From Actinacidiphila rubida (GTDB lineage: Bacteria; Actinomycetota; Actinomycetes; Streptomycetales; Streptomycetaceae), in assembly GCF_900110255.1 (NCBI RefSeq), contig NZ_FODD01000003.1, positions 124,001 to 188,000 of the forward strand: a stretch of 64,000 bases of DNA. Direction: 5' to 3'. Below, piece after piece: positions 17,339 to 28,804 of the stretch (position 1 is the stretch's first letter; each line of letters opens with the position of its first letter). A program made the position numbers and the translations under genes. A model generated the notes under the pieces. The model made no database searches and was not told the DNA's origin. It saw nothing but the letters and a program-made list of their open reading frames with translations.

Positions 17339-17663
17339 TTCTCACGTTGTTCCCGCCGCGTCGTCCCGGCGTTCCCCCAGTTCGCCGTATGCCGACGGCC
17401 CGTCATGGGCCGTCCGCGCGAAGCCGATCACGCCCCGGCGCGGCCCTCTGTTCCGGCTCCGGGCGCGCTGCTAGCCTGCGGCCCGCCGTGCAGAGGGATC
17501 TGACGGTTCCTTGACCTGCTCTTGGTACAACCATGTCCCTGGCATGAACCGATCAGCGAAAGAGTATCGCTCTGCGGTACCGGCCGTACGCATAGCGGCC
17601 ATCGCTGCGACACATGAGCGACCTACCGCACGAAGCGACAACTCGCTTAGCAATGGGGGTTCC
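17339..17663. other. Intergenic region before the S53 protease
   Basis: No convincing gene. The frame of the protease is open upstream to 17511 but codes for an unlikely N-terminus. A TTGACC stands at 17511 without a good -10 at the right distance, so I cannot place the promoter. Confidence 0.5.
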
Positions 17664-19604
17664 ATGAGATTTGAGCGCAGAAGAACGCGGGCCGGCCTGG
17701 CGGCTGCGGCGGCGCTGCCCCTGGTCGCCGGAGCGCTCGCGCTCGGCGCCCAGTCCGCGACGGCCGACCAGCCCGGCGGACGGCAGCTGCTGAGTGGTAC
17801 CAAGCCGGCGTGGGCCACCGCCAGCGCCGACAAGGGCGCCACGGCCGACGCCAGCAAGCTGACGCTGCGGGTCTACCTGGCCGGCCGCGACTCCAAGGGC
17901 CTGGCCGCGTACGCCCAGGCCGTGTCCGACCCCAAGTCGGCGCTGTACGGGCACTACCTGACGGCCGCTCAGGCCCAGGCCCGCTTCGGCGCGACCACGG
18001 CGCAGGTGAAGGCCGTCACGGCCTGGCTGAAGTCCTCCGGGCTGACGGTCACCGGCGCCAACCAGCACTACCTCACCGTCACCGGTGACGTGGCCGCGGC
18101 CGAGAAGGCGTTCAGCACCCAGCTGCACAACTTCACCAACGGCGGCCGCACGTACCACGCCCCGGCGGCCACGGCGTCCGCCCCGGCGTCGCTGAACGGC
18201 GCGGTGCTCACCGTCAGCGGCCTGGACAACGCGCCGAAGAAGTCCCGGCACGACGACACGCTGCCGCCTCCCGGCGCGGCGTTCGTCAACGCGGGCCCGT
18301 TCTCGTCGTACTACGGCTCGAACACCAACAAGAGCCTGCCGTCGGCGTTCGGCGTCCAGGCGCCGTACGCGATCAAGGGCTACACCGGCGAGCAGCTGCG
18401 CGCGGCCTACGGCGCGGGCTCGTACACCGGCAAGGGCGTGACGGTGGCCATCACCGACGCCTACGCCTCGCCGACCATCGCCGGTGACGCGGCCACCTAC
18501 GCGTCCCGCAACGGCGGCAAGGCGTACAAGAACGGCCAGCTCAGCCAGGTGCTGCCGGGCGACTACAACTCGACCGAGGACTGCGACGCCTCGGGCTGGT
18601 ACGGCGAGGAGACGCTGGACGTCGAGGCCGTGCACGCGGTCGCGCCGGACGCGAACATCGTCTACGTCGCGGGTGCGTCCTGCAACGACAACGACCTGCT
18701 CGACGCGCTGACCAAGATCGTCGACCACCACCTCGCCTCGATCGTCTCCAACTCCTGGGGCGACATCGAGGAGCACGAGACCCCCGACGTCGCGGCCGCC
18801 TACGACCAGGTCTTCCTGAACGGCGCCGTGCAGGGCATCGGCTTCTACTTCTCCTCCGGCGACGCCGGCGACAACGTCGCCTCGTCCGGGACGAAGCAGG
18901 TCGACACCCCCGGGAACTCGCCGTGGGCGACCTCCGTCGGCGGCACCTCGCTGGCGGTGGGCAAGAACGACACGTACGCGTTCGAGACCGGCTGGGGCAC
19001 CGAGAAGGGCCTGCTGTCCGCGGACGGCAAGAGCTGGGCCACCCCGGCCTACACCTCGGGCGCGGGCGGCGGCACCAGCAGCCTGTACGCGCAGCCGTTC
19101 TACCAGCGCGGCGTCGTTCCCAACGCGCTGTCGAAGGCCAACGGCGGCAAGGACAAGATGCGGGTCGAGCCCGACATCGCGGCGGTCGCCGACCCCAACA
19201 CCGGCTTCCTGGTCGGTCAGACCCAGACGTTCCTCGACGGCTCGGTGAAGTACGGCGAGTACCGCATCGGCGGCACCTCGCTGGCCGCGCCGGTCATCGC
19301 GGGCGTCCAGGCGCTGACCCAGCAGGCCCGGTTCGGGATCCCGATCGGCTTCGCGAACCCGCTGATCTACTCGCAGTACGGCACGTCCGCCTACCACGAC
19401 GTGACCGACTACCCCTTCGGCCCGCAGACGGTGTCCGAGGTCCGGGTGGACTTCGCCAACGGCGAGAACGCGTCCGACGGCACGATCACGTCGCTGCGCG
19501 TGCTCGGCCGTGACGCGTCGCTGTCCGCGACCCGCGGCTACGACGACGTCACCGGCGTGGGCACGCCGACGCGCAACTACGTCGACGGGTTCCGCCGCCA
19601 CTGA
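17664..19604 (+). CDS. Secreted S53 (sedolisin/kumamolisin-type) serine protease
   Basis: A 646-residue precursor. The signal peptide starts RFERRRTRAG with the hydrophobic core LAAAAALPLVAGALALGA and a likely cut after SATA. Residues about 50-200 form the pro-kumamolisin activation domain (PKSALYGHYLTAAQAQARFG). In the catalytic domain the Glu-Asp pair is E315 and D319 (GEETLDVEAVHAVAP), the oxyanion Asp is D400 (SSGDAGD), and the catalytic Ser is S539 (GGTSLAAPVIAG). A calcium site is expected near DVTDYPFG and DDVTGVGTP. It acts outside the cell, probably at acid pH. ATG 17664 with GGGGG upstream gives the signal peptide; starts further upstream do not. Confidence 0.93.
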   Translation: MRFERRRTRAGLAAAAALPLVAGALALGAQSATADQPGGRQLLSGTKPAWATASADKGATADASKLTLRVYLAGRDSKGLAAYAQAVSDPKSALYGHYLTAAQAQARFGATTAQVKAVTAWLKSSGLTVTGANQHYLTVTGDVAAAEKAFSTQLHNFTNGGRTYHAPAATASAPASLNGAVLTVSGLDNAPKKSRHDDTLPPPGAAFVNAGPFSSYYGSNTNKSLPSAFGVQAPYAIKGYTGEQLRAAYGAGSYTGKGVTVAITDAYASPTIAGDAATYASRNGGKAYKNGQLSQVLPGDYNSTEDCDASGWYGEETLDVEAVHAVAPDANIVYVAGASCNDNDLLDALTKIVDHHLASIVSNSWGDIEEHETPDVAAAYDQVFLNGAVQGIGFYFSSGDAGDNVASSGTKQVDTPGNSPWATSVGGTSLAVGKNDTYAFETGWGTEKGLLSADGKSWATPAYTSGAGGGTSSLYAQPFYQRGVVPNALSKANGGKDKMRVEPDIAAVADPNTGFLVGQTQTFLDGSVKYGEYRIGGTSLAAPVIAGVQALTQQARFGIPIGFANPLIYSQYGTSAYHDVTDYPFGPQTVSEVRVDFANGENASDGTITSLRVLGRDASLSATRGYDDVTGVGTPTRNYVDGFRRH

Positions 19605-19684
19605 GGCGACGGCGGGCGACAGCGGGGCCCGTGCCGGGGGTGACCTCGGTGCGGGCCCTGCGCCCGCTGCGGTAACCTGAGCCC

Positions 19685-19723
19685 ATGCGAGCTGTGAGCC
19701 TCCTGCTTAGCGAGCCGCGCTGA
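19685..19723 (+). CDS. leuS leader peptide with three Leu codons
   Basis: Twelve codons: [12 protein letters not shown] then TGA. Codons 6-8 are CTC CTG CTT. It stands six bases after a -10 like TAACCT (19673-19678), so it is probably translated from a leaderless end. A hairpin and a U-tract terminator follow before leuS. The layout is that of a ribosome-mediated attenuator reading leucyl-tRNA charging. Confidence 0.75.
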   Translation: MRAVSLLLSEPR

Positions 19724-19771
19724 CCACGAACCACGTCAGTGCGGCACCCCTCCTGCGCGAGGGGCTTTTTT
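19714..19771 (+). terminator. Attenuator region of leuS
   Basis: Hairpin 1 is GCCGCGCTGAC (19714-19724) with GTCAGTGCGGC (19735-19745), 11 pairs including one G-U; it covers the leader peptide stop codon. Hairpin 2 is CCCCTC-CTGCGC-GAGGGG (19747-19764), followed by C and six T (19766-19771), a textbook intrinsic terminator that is rare in such GC-rich genomes. LeuS starts 77 bases later. I could not prove a competing antiterminator pairing by eye. Confidence 0.8.
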
Positions 19772-19847
19772 GTTTCCGCAGCAGGCACAGACGGGCAGCA
19801 GGCTCCCCGGCCGCAGCCGTCACGACGTCGATGGAGTACCGAGGACG

Positions 19848-22730
<2,883 letters not shown>

Positions 22731-22874
22731 CGTGCGGGGCCCGAATCCGGCGACCGTCGTCAGGCGACGTACCGGGCGGACCTGGCGGCTGGTGCGGACA
22801 CGCCCTAGGGGCCGGCCGGCACCGGCGGCCCGTGCGCCGGCCGGGTCGCCGGGCCGGCCGCGTCGCCGGAGGTG

Positions 22875-22896
22875 GCGGTCCCCCTAGGGGGACCGC
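22875..22896. terminator. Perfect 22-base palindrome after leuS
   Basis: GCGGTCCCCCT and AGGGGGACCGC are exact reverse complements. It lies 145 bases after leuS and 117 bases before the next gene. With no loop it would fold poorly as RNA unless the central bases open; a protein-binding site is equally possible. Confidence 0.45.
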
Positions 22897-23012
22897 GGGG
22901 CAGGTTCGGGGATCCGCCGGATCCCGGGGTCTGCCCTTTCCCATTACCGTGGAATGGGGCCCGACCGGGCCCTCGCGGGCGCGTCCCGCGCACCGGATGG
23001 GAGGAGTGACCG

Positions 23013-23666
23013 GTGGAGACCGCAGGCATCATCGCCCTCCTGTTCTTCCTGATCTTCGCCACGCTCGCGACGGTGGCGACGGTACGGACCGTCCGCGCGG
23101 TCAAACGCCACGTCTCGCGGGGGACCGCCCAGGCCCGGCGTGTGGTCGAGGACAGCCGGATCAAGGCCCGCCGGTTCACTCCAGGCACCCCCGGCGAGCT
23201 GGCCAGGCTCCGGCTCGGGCTCCGCACCTCGCTCGACAGCACCTACCGCGCCCTGGAAGCCGGCCGGGCCGGCGACGCCTCCCTGTCCGAGGCCGCGCAA
23301 CTGCTGGGCCGCCTGGACGCGCACGCCCGCGAACTCGACTCCGAGATGCGCCTGCTGGACGGCGAACCGGACCGCGCCCGCGTCGCCGCACGCCTCCCCG
23401 AACTCACCGAGCGCACCCGGCGGATCACGCACTCCGCGGACAGCCTCCGCTGGGCCGCCCAGGACCGCGCCCGGCACCTCGCCGACGACGACCTCGCCGC
23501 GCTGCGCCGCGACATCGCCGTGGAGGCGGGCGCCCTGCGCCACTGGGAGCCGCCGCAGGACGCCCCGGCGTCCGACGACCCCCCGCGGCCCGACGCCCTC
23601 GGCGGCCCCGACGCCAAGGGCACCCGGTGGGGACGTCGGCCGGGGCTTGCGTCGCCGGGCGACTGA
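23013..23666 (+). CDS. Membrane-anchored helical protein of unknown function
   Basis: A 217-residue protein. The GTG start follows GGGAGGAG. One N-terminal membrane helix (IIALLFFLIFATLATVATV, residues 5-23) is followed by a strongly charged helical domain (about 28-180), rich in Arg, Glu and Ala, that is likely to form coiled coils (LGLRTSLDSTYRALEAGRAG and ELTERTRRITHSADSLRWA). The last 35 residues are Pro/Gly/Asp-rich. No catalytic motif is seen. The topology puts the helical part in the cytoplasm. I have no functional call. Confidence 0.75.
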   Translation: METAGIIALLFFLIFATLATVATVRTVRAVKRHVSRGTAQARRVVEDSRIKARRFTPGTPGELARLRLGLRTSLDSTYRALEAGRAGDASLSEAAQLLGRLDAHARELDSEMRLLDGEPDRARVAARLPELTERTRRITHSADSLRWAAQDRARHLADDDLAALRRDIAVEAGALRHWEPPQDAPASDDPPRPDALGGPDAKGTRWGRRPGLASPGD

Positions 23667-23695
23667 GTCCGCAAGTACGGGGCATACGTGGGGAC

Positions 23696-23998
23696 ATGAG
23701 CACGAGTGCGAGCGGGCGGACGGGTGCGGGTGCGAGCTTGGGCGCGGCTGTGAACACGGGTGCGGGTGCGCATGTGGGTGCAGGCGCGGGCACGGGTGTG
23801 CGTGCGGGCTCGGGCGTGCGTGGCGGCATGCGCCCGGGTGCTGGCATCGGTCCGGACATCGGCATGGGCATGCCGTGTGCTGAGCGGAACCCGGCCGCGG
23901 AGACCGGTGGGGCGGGTGTCGCCTGGAGAGGGCGGCGGCCGCACCTTGCCGCGCGGCGTAGCGGAGCCCAACTGTCGTCCCGACCTGCGCCCCGGTAA
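23696..23998 (+). other. Low-complexity Gly/Ala/Val open frame, doubtful gene
   Basis: A 100-codon frame opens with ATG behind GGGGA and codes for repeats such as TGAGA, VGAGAGTG and VRAGSGVRGGM. The DNA is a degenerate GGTGCG-type repeat (about 23720-23850). Its stop codon overlaps the -10 of degV. Third-position GC is lower than in neighbouring genes, so I treat it as possible but unproven. The rest of the 341-base gap holds only the degV promoter. Confidence 0.25.
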
Positions 23999-24007
23999 CC
24001 TCCGGTC

Positions 24008-24853
24008 ATGCCCCCGCACGTCGCCATCGTCACGGACTCCACCGCCTACCTGGGCCAGGAGGCCCTCACGAGGTACGGCATCGCGGTGGTCCCGCTCACC
24101 GTGGTGATCGGTGACGAGGCCTTCGAAGAGGGCACCGAGATCTCCGCGCCGGCCGTGGCCCGCGCCCTTCAGCGGCGCGAGCCGGTGACCACGTCGCGGC
24201 CCGCGCCCGCCGAGTTCGCCGCCGCCTACGCCGCGGCCGCCGCGTCCGGTGCCGGGGCCATCGTCTCGCTGCACCTGTCCGCCGACTTCTCCGGCACCTA
24301 CGACGCGGCGCGCATGGCGGCCAAGGAAGCGCAGGTGCCGGTCCGGGTCGTCGACACCGGCATGGTCGCGATGGCGCTCGGCTTCACCGTGCTGGCAGCG
24401 GCCGAGGCCGCGGCGGCGGGTGCGACGCCGGACGAGGTGGTGGCCGCGGCCGAGAAGCGCGCCGCCGACACCTCCGCCTACTTCTACGTCGACACCCTCG
24501 ACTACCTGCGGCGCGGCGGCCGGATCGGCGCGGCCCAGGCACTGCTGGGTTCCGCGCTCGCGGTCAAGCCGCTGCTGCGGCTGGCCGACGGGCGGATCGG
24601 CCTGCTGGAGAAGGTGCGGACGGCGTCCAAGGCGATCAGCCGCCTGGAGGAGATCGTGGTGGAGCGGGCCGGCAGCCGGCCGGTGGCGCTGGCCGTGCAC
24701 CACCTCGCGGCGGCGGAGCGGGCCGCCGTGCTCGCCGACCGGCTCCGTGAGCGGGTGCCGGGGCTGGACGGACTCGTGGTCAGCGAGGTCGGCGCGGTGA
24801 TCGGCGCGCACGCCGGGCCGGGGCTGCTCGGGGTCGTGGTCTCGCCGCACTGA
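24008..24853 (+). CDS. DegV family fatty-acid-binding protein
   Basis: A 281-residue cytosolic protein. Family landmarks are VAIVTDSTAYL at the start, PLTVVIGDEAFEEG, the TTSRPAPAEF motif, SLHLSADFSGTYDAARMA, and FYVDTLDYLRRGGRIGAAQ. DegV/FakB proteins bind fatty acids and in Firmicutes feed them to a FakA kinase. No fakA is visible here, so the role in this organism is uncertain. TAACCT (23996-24001) with a CTGTCG 18 bases further upstream stands six bases before the ATG, indicating a leaderless transcript. Confidence 0.93.
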   Translation: MPPHVAIVTDSTAYLGQEALTRYGIAVVPLTVVIGDEAFEEGTEISAPAVARALQRREPVTTSRPAPAEFAAAYAAAAASGAGAIVSLHLSADFSGTYDAARMAAKEAQVPVRVVDTGMVAMALGFTVLAAAEAAAAGATPDEVVAAAEKRAADTSAYFYVDTLDYLRRGGRIGAAQALLGSALAVKPLLRLADGRIGLLEKVRTASKAISRLEEIVVERAGSRPVALAVHHLAAAERAAVLADRLRERVPGLDGLVVSEVGAVIGAHAGPGLLGVVVSPH

Positions 24854-24862
24854 GGCGCGGCG

Positions 24863-24880
24863 GTCACCCTCACGGGTGAC
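24863..24880 (+). terminator. Hairpin after degV
   Basis: GTCACCC-TCAC-GGGTGAC, a perfect seven-base stem ten bases after the degV stop. It separates degV from the DnaA-box region. Confidence 0.6.
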
Positions 24881-24884
24881 GGAG

Positions 24885-24911
24885 TTGTCCACAGGGCGCT
24901 GGTTGTCCACA
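24885..24911 (+). promoter_or_regulatory. Two DnaA boxes upstream of comEA
   Basis: TTGTCCACA occurs at 24885-24893 and again at 24903-24911, same orientation, 18 bases apart. This is the strong Streptomyces DnaA-box sequence. The pair lies 52-78 bases before the comEA start. It is too small to be an origin; it may regulate comEA or titrate DnaA. Confidence 0.7.
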
Positions 24912-24962
24912 GAAAAACAGCAAGATCATCTTTGGTCGGCCAGCCGGTCCAGCATCGGCTGC

Positions 24963-25793
24963 ATGAACCTGCAGAGCGTCATCGACTCCCGGGACAAGAC
25001 GACTTCGGGGCCACCGGGTCCCGATCGGGCCGCGCTGACCCGCGAACGGGCCACCGCCCTCTTCGGCCGGACGGCACCGCCCGCGCCCTTGCCGCCTCCT
25101 CCGCCTCCGCGCGGTGAGCGCCGACTGGCCGAACCCCTGCCGGGCGTGCCGGTGTTCGGCGAGGGGCCGGTCGGGCGGGTGCGCGCCTGGCTGTTCGTGC
25201 GCTGCGGGCTGGAGTTCAGGACCGTGCTGGCCCTGGCCGTGATCCTGCTGGCCGCGCTCGGACTCGCCTTCCAGCACTACTGGTCGGGCCGTCCGCGCAC
25301 CCTCCACGTCCCACCACCGGTCCCGGCGGCCGCGGTGATCACGCCCGCGCCCGTGACCGTGCCCCTGCCGTCGGCCGCGCCTACCGGGGTCACCGTCGAC
25401 GTGGCGGGCAAGGTCGCCAGGCCCGGCCTGCGCAGGCTCCCCAAGGGGTCCCGCGTCGCCGACGCGCTCACGGCGGCGGGCGGCCCCCTTCCCGGCGCCG
25501 ACACCACCGCGCTCAACCTCGCCCGCCCCCTCGCCGACGGCGAGCAGATCCTCGTCGGCCTCCCCGCCCCCGCCCCGGCCGCCACCACGGGCACCGCCAC
25601 CGCCCCCCTCAGCCTCAACTCCGCGACCCCCGCCCAACTCGACGCCCTGCCCGGTGTCGGCCCCGTCCTCGCCCAGCACATCATCGACTTCCGCACCCAG
25701 CACGGCGCCTTCACCTCCCTCCAGCAACTCCGCCAGATCCCCGGCATCGGCCCCCGTAAATTCACCACCCTCCAGCCCTTGGTCCACCCATGA
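24963..25793 (+). CDS. comEA: ComEA-like DNA-binding protein
   Basis: A 276-residue protein anchored in the membrane. The N-terminal 90 residues are cytoplasmic and Pro/Arg-rich. One helix (TVLALAVILLAALGLAFQHY, about 92-111) is followed by an external SLBB-type domain (about 139-200: VTVDVAGKVARPGLRRLPKG to ADGEQILVGLP) and a helix-hairpin-helix pair at the end (LNSATPAQLDALPGVGPVLA and LQQLRQIPGIGPRKF). ComEA binds double-stranded DNA during uptake. The ATG at 24963 is chosen because the frame upstream runs into the DnaA boxes. It overlaps comEC as ATGA, so the two are coupled. Confidence 0.9.
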   Translation: MNLQSVIDSRDKTTSGPPGPDRAALTRERATALFGRTAPPAPLPPPPPPRGERRLAEPLPGVPVFGEGPVGRVRAWLFVRCGLEFRTVLALAVILLAALGLAFQHYWSGRPRTLHVPPPVPAAAVITPAPVTVPLPSAAPTGVTVDVAGKVARPGLRRLPKGSRVADALTAAGGPLPGADTTALNLARPLADGEQILVGLPAPAPAATTGTATAPLSLNSATPAQLDALPGVGPVLAQHIIDFRTQHGAFTSLQQLRQIPGIGPRKFTTLQPLVHP

Positions 25794-28753
25794 ACCCCCG
25801 TGACGGGACGGGGCGTTGGACACACCCCCCACACCCCCGGGCCGCCCCCGCTCCGCCCCCGGAGACGGCTGCCCCAGCCCCGGCAGGGCCCGCACCATCC
25901 GCGGCAGCGGGAAAGCCAGCCCCGCCAGGGCCCGCACCACTCGGGGACGCAGCGAACCGCGCGAGCCGCCGCAGCGGCGAGTCGCCCCCCGGCGGCGGCG
26001 GAGCCGGGGCGGGCGTCGGAGGGCCGGGCTCGGGAAGGGGCGGGCCTTCCAGGGGGGCGGGGTCGCCCAGGCCTGGTCCGGGAGGTGCCTCCGACGCGAG
26101 CGGCCATGCCAGTGGGACGGACTCCGGCGGTGGAGCCGGGGCAGGTGGTGGGTTGCCCGGGGGAGGGACTGCTCTGGCAGACGTCGGGCTCGTCAGGAGC
26201 TCGGGGGCCTCCGGTCGTCGTCCGGGGGACAGGACCGGCCATGGCGGTGGCCCAGGTCCCGGCGGCGGACGGGCCGAGGAGGACACGCGGGAGGCCGCGC
26301 CCAGCGACCGCGCAGCGGTCCACGCGGCCGCCGCCTCGCCGCTCGGAGCCGCGGACCCGCGGCAGGAGGGGCCGCCGGATCTCCGGCTGGTGCCGCCCGC
26401 GATCGCGGCCTGGGGCGCCGCCGCGCTGGCCCCGGACACGGGGCCCGGGTGGGCCCTGGGAGCGATCGGCGCCGCGCTCGCCGCCTGCCTGGCGCTGGGC
26501 GCCACCCGCCGCAAGCCCGGCCTGGCGATGGCGGCCCTCGCCTCCGCACTGTGCGCGGCCGCCGCCGTCACCAGTGCCGCGCTGGCCGCCGCCGACCTGC
26601 ACCGGGGCCCAATCCCGGCCGTCGCGCGGGCGAGGGCCACCGCCGAGGTGGTCCTGAAGGTGAGCGGCGACCCGTTCACGGCCCGCGGCCGTGGCGGCGG
26701 GACCGTCGTCGTCCCGGCCGTCGTCGAGGAGGTGACCACTCGCGGTGGTGCGGCCACCCGCGTCCGCACGCCGGTCGTCGTCATGGCGGGAGGTGCGGGA
26801 GGTGCGGGAGGTGCGGGGAGCGCCAGGGGCGCGCCGCAGGCGTGGCTGCGCATGGTGCCGTCGACGCGGGTGACGGTGACCGCACGGCTCGCGCCGCCCG
26901 ACGTGCTGCGCCCGCTCGGCCCGCCCCGCGTCGTCACGGGCCCGAGCACCGCGCAGCGGACGGCCGCCGGTCTGCGCGGCGGGCTGCGGGAGGCGGCGGC
27001 ACCGCTGCCCGCGGACGCCCGCGCGCTGCTGCCCGGCCTGGTGGTGGGCGACACCTCCGCGCTGCCCCCGGAACTGGTCGCCGCGTTCAAGGCCACCGAC
27101 CTGTCCCACCTGACGGCCGTCTCCGGCGCGAACCTGACGATCGTGCTCTGCCTGCTCATCGGGCCGCCCGGTCTCGCGATCAGGGCCGAACGCCGGGGCG
27201 CGGCAGCCAGGTTGGGGTTGCCGTTGCGCTGGACGGCGGCCGCGGGCGCCGCGCTGACGCTGGGCTTCGTGCTGGTGTGCCGGCCGAGCCCCAGCGTGCT
27301 GCGCGCGGCGGTGTGCGGCCTGATCACGCTGCTCGCCATCGGCACCGGACGGCGCCGCACCCTGCTGCCCGCGTTGGCGGCGGCCGTCCTGCTGCTGGTG
27401 CTCTACGAGCCGGGACTTGCGCGCTCCTACGGCTTCACGCTGTCCGTGCTGGCGGCGGGCTCGCTGCTGACACTGGCTCCCCGGTGGACCGAGCGACTGC
27501 GCGCGCACGGGGTGCCGCCGCGCCTGGCCGCCGGGCTCGCGGCGGCGGGTGCGGCGCAGGCGGCGTGCGGGCCGGTGCTGGTGCTGCTGACGTCGCACGT
27601 GAGCCTGGTGGCGGTGCCGTGCAACCTGCTGGCCGAACCGGCGGTCGGCGCGGCCACCGTGCTGGGGTTCGCGGCGCTGGCCGTGCACCCTGTCGCGCCG
27701 CCCGCGGCCGGCGTCCTGGCGTGGCTGGCGGGGTGGCCGGCCCGGTGGATCGTGGCGGTGGCCCGGCACGCGGCGGACCTGCCGGGAGCGGAGGTGGACT
27801 GGCCGGCGGGCCTCGCGGGCGCGGCGCTGCTCGTCGTGGTGACGGCCGCGGCCCTCTGCTGTGGCCGCCCGCTGCTGCGGCGCCCCTGGCTGTGCGCGGC
27901 GGGAGCGGTCCTCCTCCTGTGCACACTGCTGCGCCCGGTCCCGTTCCCGCTGCCGGGGCCGTCCACCGCCTGGCCGCCGCCGGGCTGGCGGTTCGCGATG
28001 TGCGACGTGGGACAGGGCGACGCGCTGGCGCTGTCGACGGGGCCGGGGAGTGCCGTCGTCGTCGACGCGGGTCCCGATCCGGGGGCCGCCAACCGGTGCC
28101 TGCGGGCGCTGCGCGTGACGGCGGTCCCGCTGATGGTCCTCACGCACTTCCACGCCGACCACGTCGACGGGCTGCCGGGGGTGCTGCGGGGAAGGCGGGT
28201 CGGCGCGATCGAGACCAGCGTGCTGGACGCCCCGGCCGGGCAGGCCGCACAGGTGCGCAGGGAGGCGGCGGCCGCCCACGTCCCTGAACTCCGCGCGCAG
28301 GCGGGGGAGGAACGCCGGGTCGGCCCGCTGTGGTGGCGGGTGTTGTGGCCGCCGCCCGCGGCCGCCGCGCTGCCGGACGACAACCCCAACGACGCCAGCG
28401 TCGCCCTGCTGGTCCGCACCGCCGGGCTCACGCTGCTGCTCATGGGCGACCTGGAGCCGTCCGCGCAGGAGGAACTGCTCACCGAGGTGCCCGACCTGCC
28501 GCGGGTCGACGTGCTGAAGGTCGCGCACCACGGGTCGGCCTACCAGGACGCGGCCCTGTTCGCGCGGGTCCACCCGCGACTGGCGCTGATCTCGGTGGGC
28601 GCCGGCAACAGCTACGGCCATCCGAGCGCGCGGACGGTCACCACGCTGCGGGCGCTCGGCGCGGTGGTGCTGCGCACGGACACCGACGGACCGATCGCGG
28701 TGAGCGGTGACACCCCCGCCGAGCTGCGGGTCGTCACGGGGAGGGAAAGCTAA
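25790..28753 (+). CDS. comEC: ComEC/Rec2 family DNA uptake channel protein
   Basis: A 987-residue protein, longer than most ComEC. The first ~195 residues are Gly/Pro/Ala-rich and unlike the family. Then come membrane helices and a DUF4131-like external domain, the competence core (LSHLTAVSGANLTIVLCLL at about 437-455, with many helices to about 730), and a metallo-beta-lactamase domain with DVGQGDALALS and the zinc motif THFHADHVDG, all ligands present. ComEC forms the channel for single-stranded DNA entry. The ATG overlaps the comEA stop (ATGA). A start closer to residue 195 is possible and would give a normal length. Confidence 0.9.
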   Translation: MNPRDGTGRWTHPPHPRAAPAPPPETAAPAPAGPAPSAAAGKPAPPGPAPLGDAANRASRRSGESPPGGGGAGAGVGGPGSGRGGPSRGAGSPRPGPGGASDASGHASGTDSGGGAGAGGGLPGGGTALADVGLVRSSGASGRRPGDRTGHGGGPGPGGGRAEEDTREAAPSDRAAVHAAAASPLGAADPRQEGPPDLRLVPPAIAAWGAAALAPDTGPGWALGAIGAALAACLALGATRRKPGLAMAALASALCAAAAVTSAALAAADLHRGPIPAVARARATAEVVLKVSGDPFTARGRGGGTVVVPAVVEEVTTRGGAATRVRTPVVVMAGGAGGAGGAGSARGAPQAWLRMVPSTRVTVTARLAPPDVLRPLGPPRVVTGPSTAQRTAAGLRGGLREAAAPLPADARALLPGLVVGDTSALPPELVAAFKATDLSHLTAVSGANLTIVLCLLIGPPGLAIRAERRGAAARLGLPLRWTAAAGAALTLGFVLVCRPSPSVLRAAVCGLITLLAIGTGRRRTLLPALAAAVLLLVLYEPGLARSYGFTLSVLAAGSLLTLAPRWTERLRAHGVPPRLAAGLAAAGAAQAACGPVLVLLTSHVSLVAVPCNLLAEPAVGAATVLGFAALAVHPVAPPAAGVLAWLAGWPARWIVAVARHAADLPGAEVDWPAGLAGAALLVVVTAAALCCGRPLLRRPWLCAAGAVLLLCTLLRPVPFPLPGPSTAWPPPGWRFAMCDVGQGDALALSTGPGSAVVVDAGPDPGAANRCLRALRVTAVPLMVLTHFHADHVDGLPGVLRGRRVGAIETSVLDAPAGQAAQVRREAAAAHVPELRAQAGEERRVGPLWWRVLWPPPAAAALPDDNPNDASVALLVRTAGLTLLLMGDLEPSAQEELLTEVPDLPRVDVLKVAHHGSAYQDAALFARVHPRLALISVGAGNSYGHPSARTVTTLRALGAVVLRTDTDGPIAVSGDTPAELRVVTGRES

Positions 28754-28757
28754 AGGT

Positions 28758-28804
28758 TTCTTTCTATAGAAACCCTTGTAAGCACTTCTTTCTAAAGATA
28801 GCTT
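28758..28804 (+). promoter_or_regulatory. Promoter and paired operator of the ArsR/MFS operon
   Basis: An AT-rich island. The 15-base element TTCTTTCTATAGAAA (28758-28772) recurs as TTCTTTCTAAAGATA (28786-28800), 28 bases apart. The first contains the palindrome TTTCTATAGAAA. A promoter TTGTAA (28776-28781) - 17 bases - TAGCTT (28799-28804) lies between and over them. The ATG of the regulator is seven bases after the -10. This fits a repressor blocking its own promoter. Confidence 0.75.

Noticed and set aside
24885..24911. Replication origin
   Set aside because: Only two DnaA boxes, no dnaA/dnaN/rpmH nearby and no AT-rich unwinding region.
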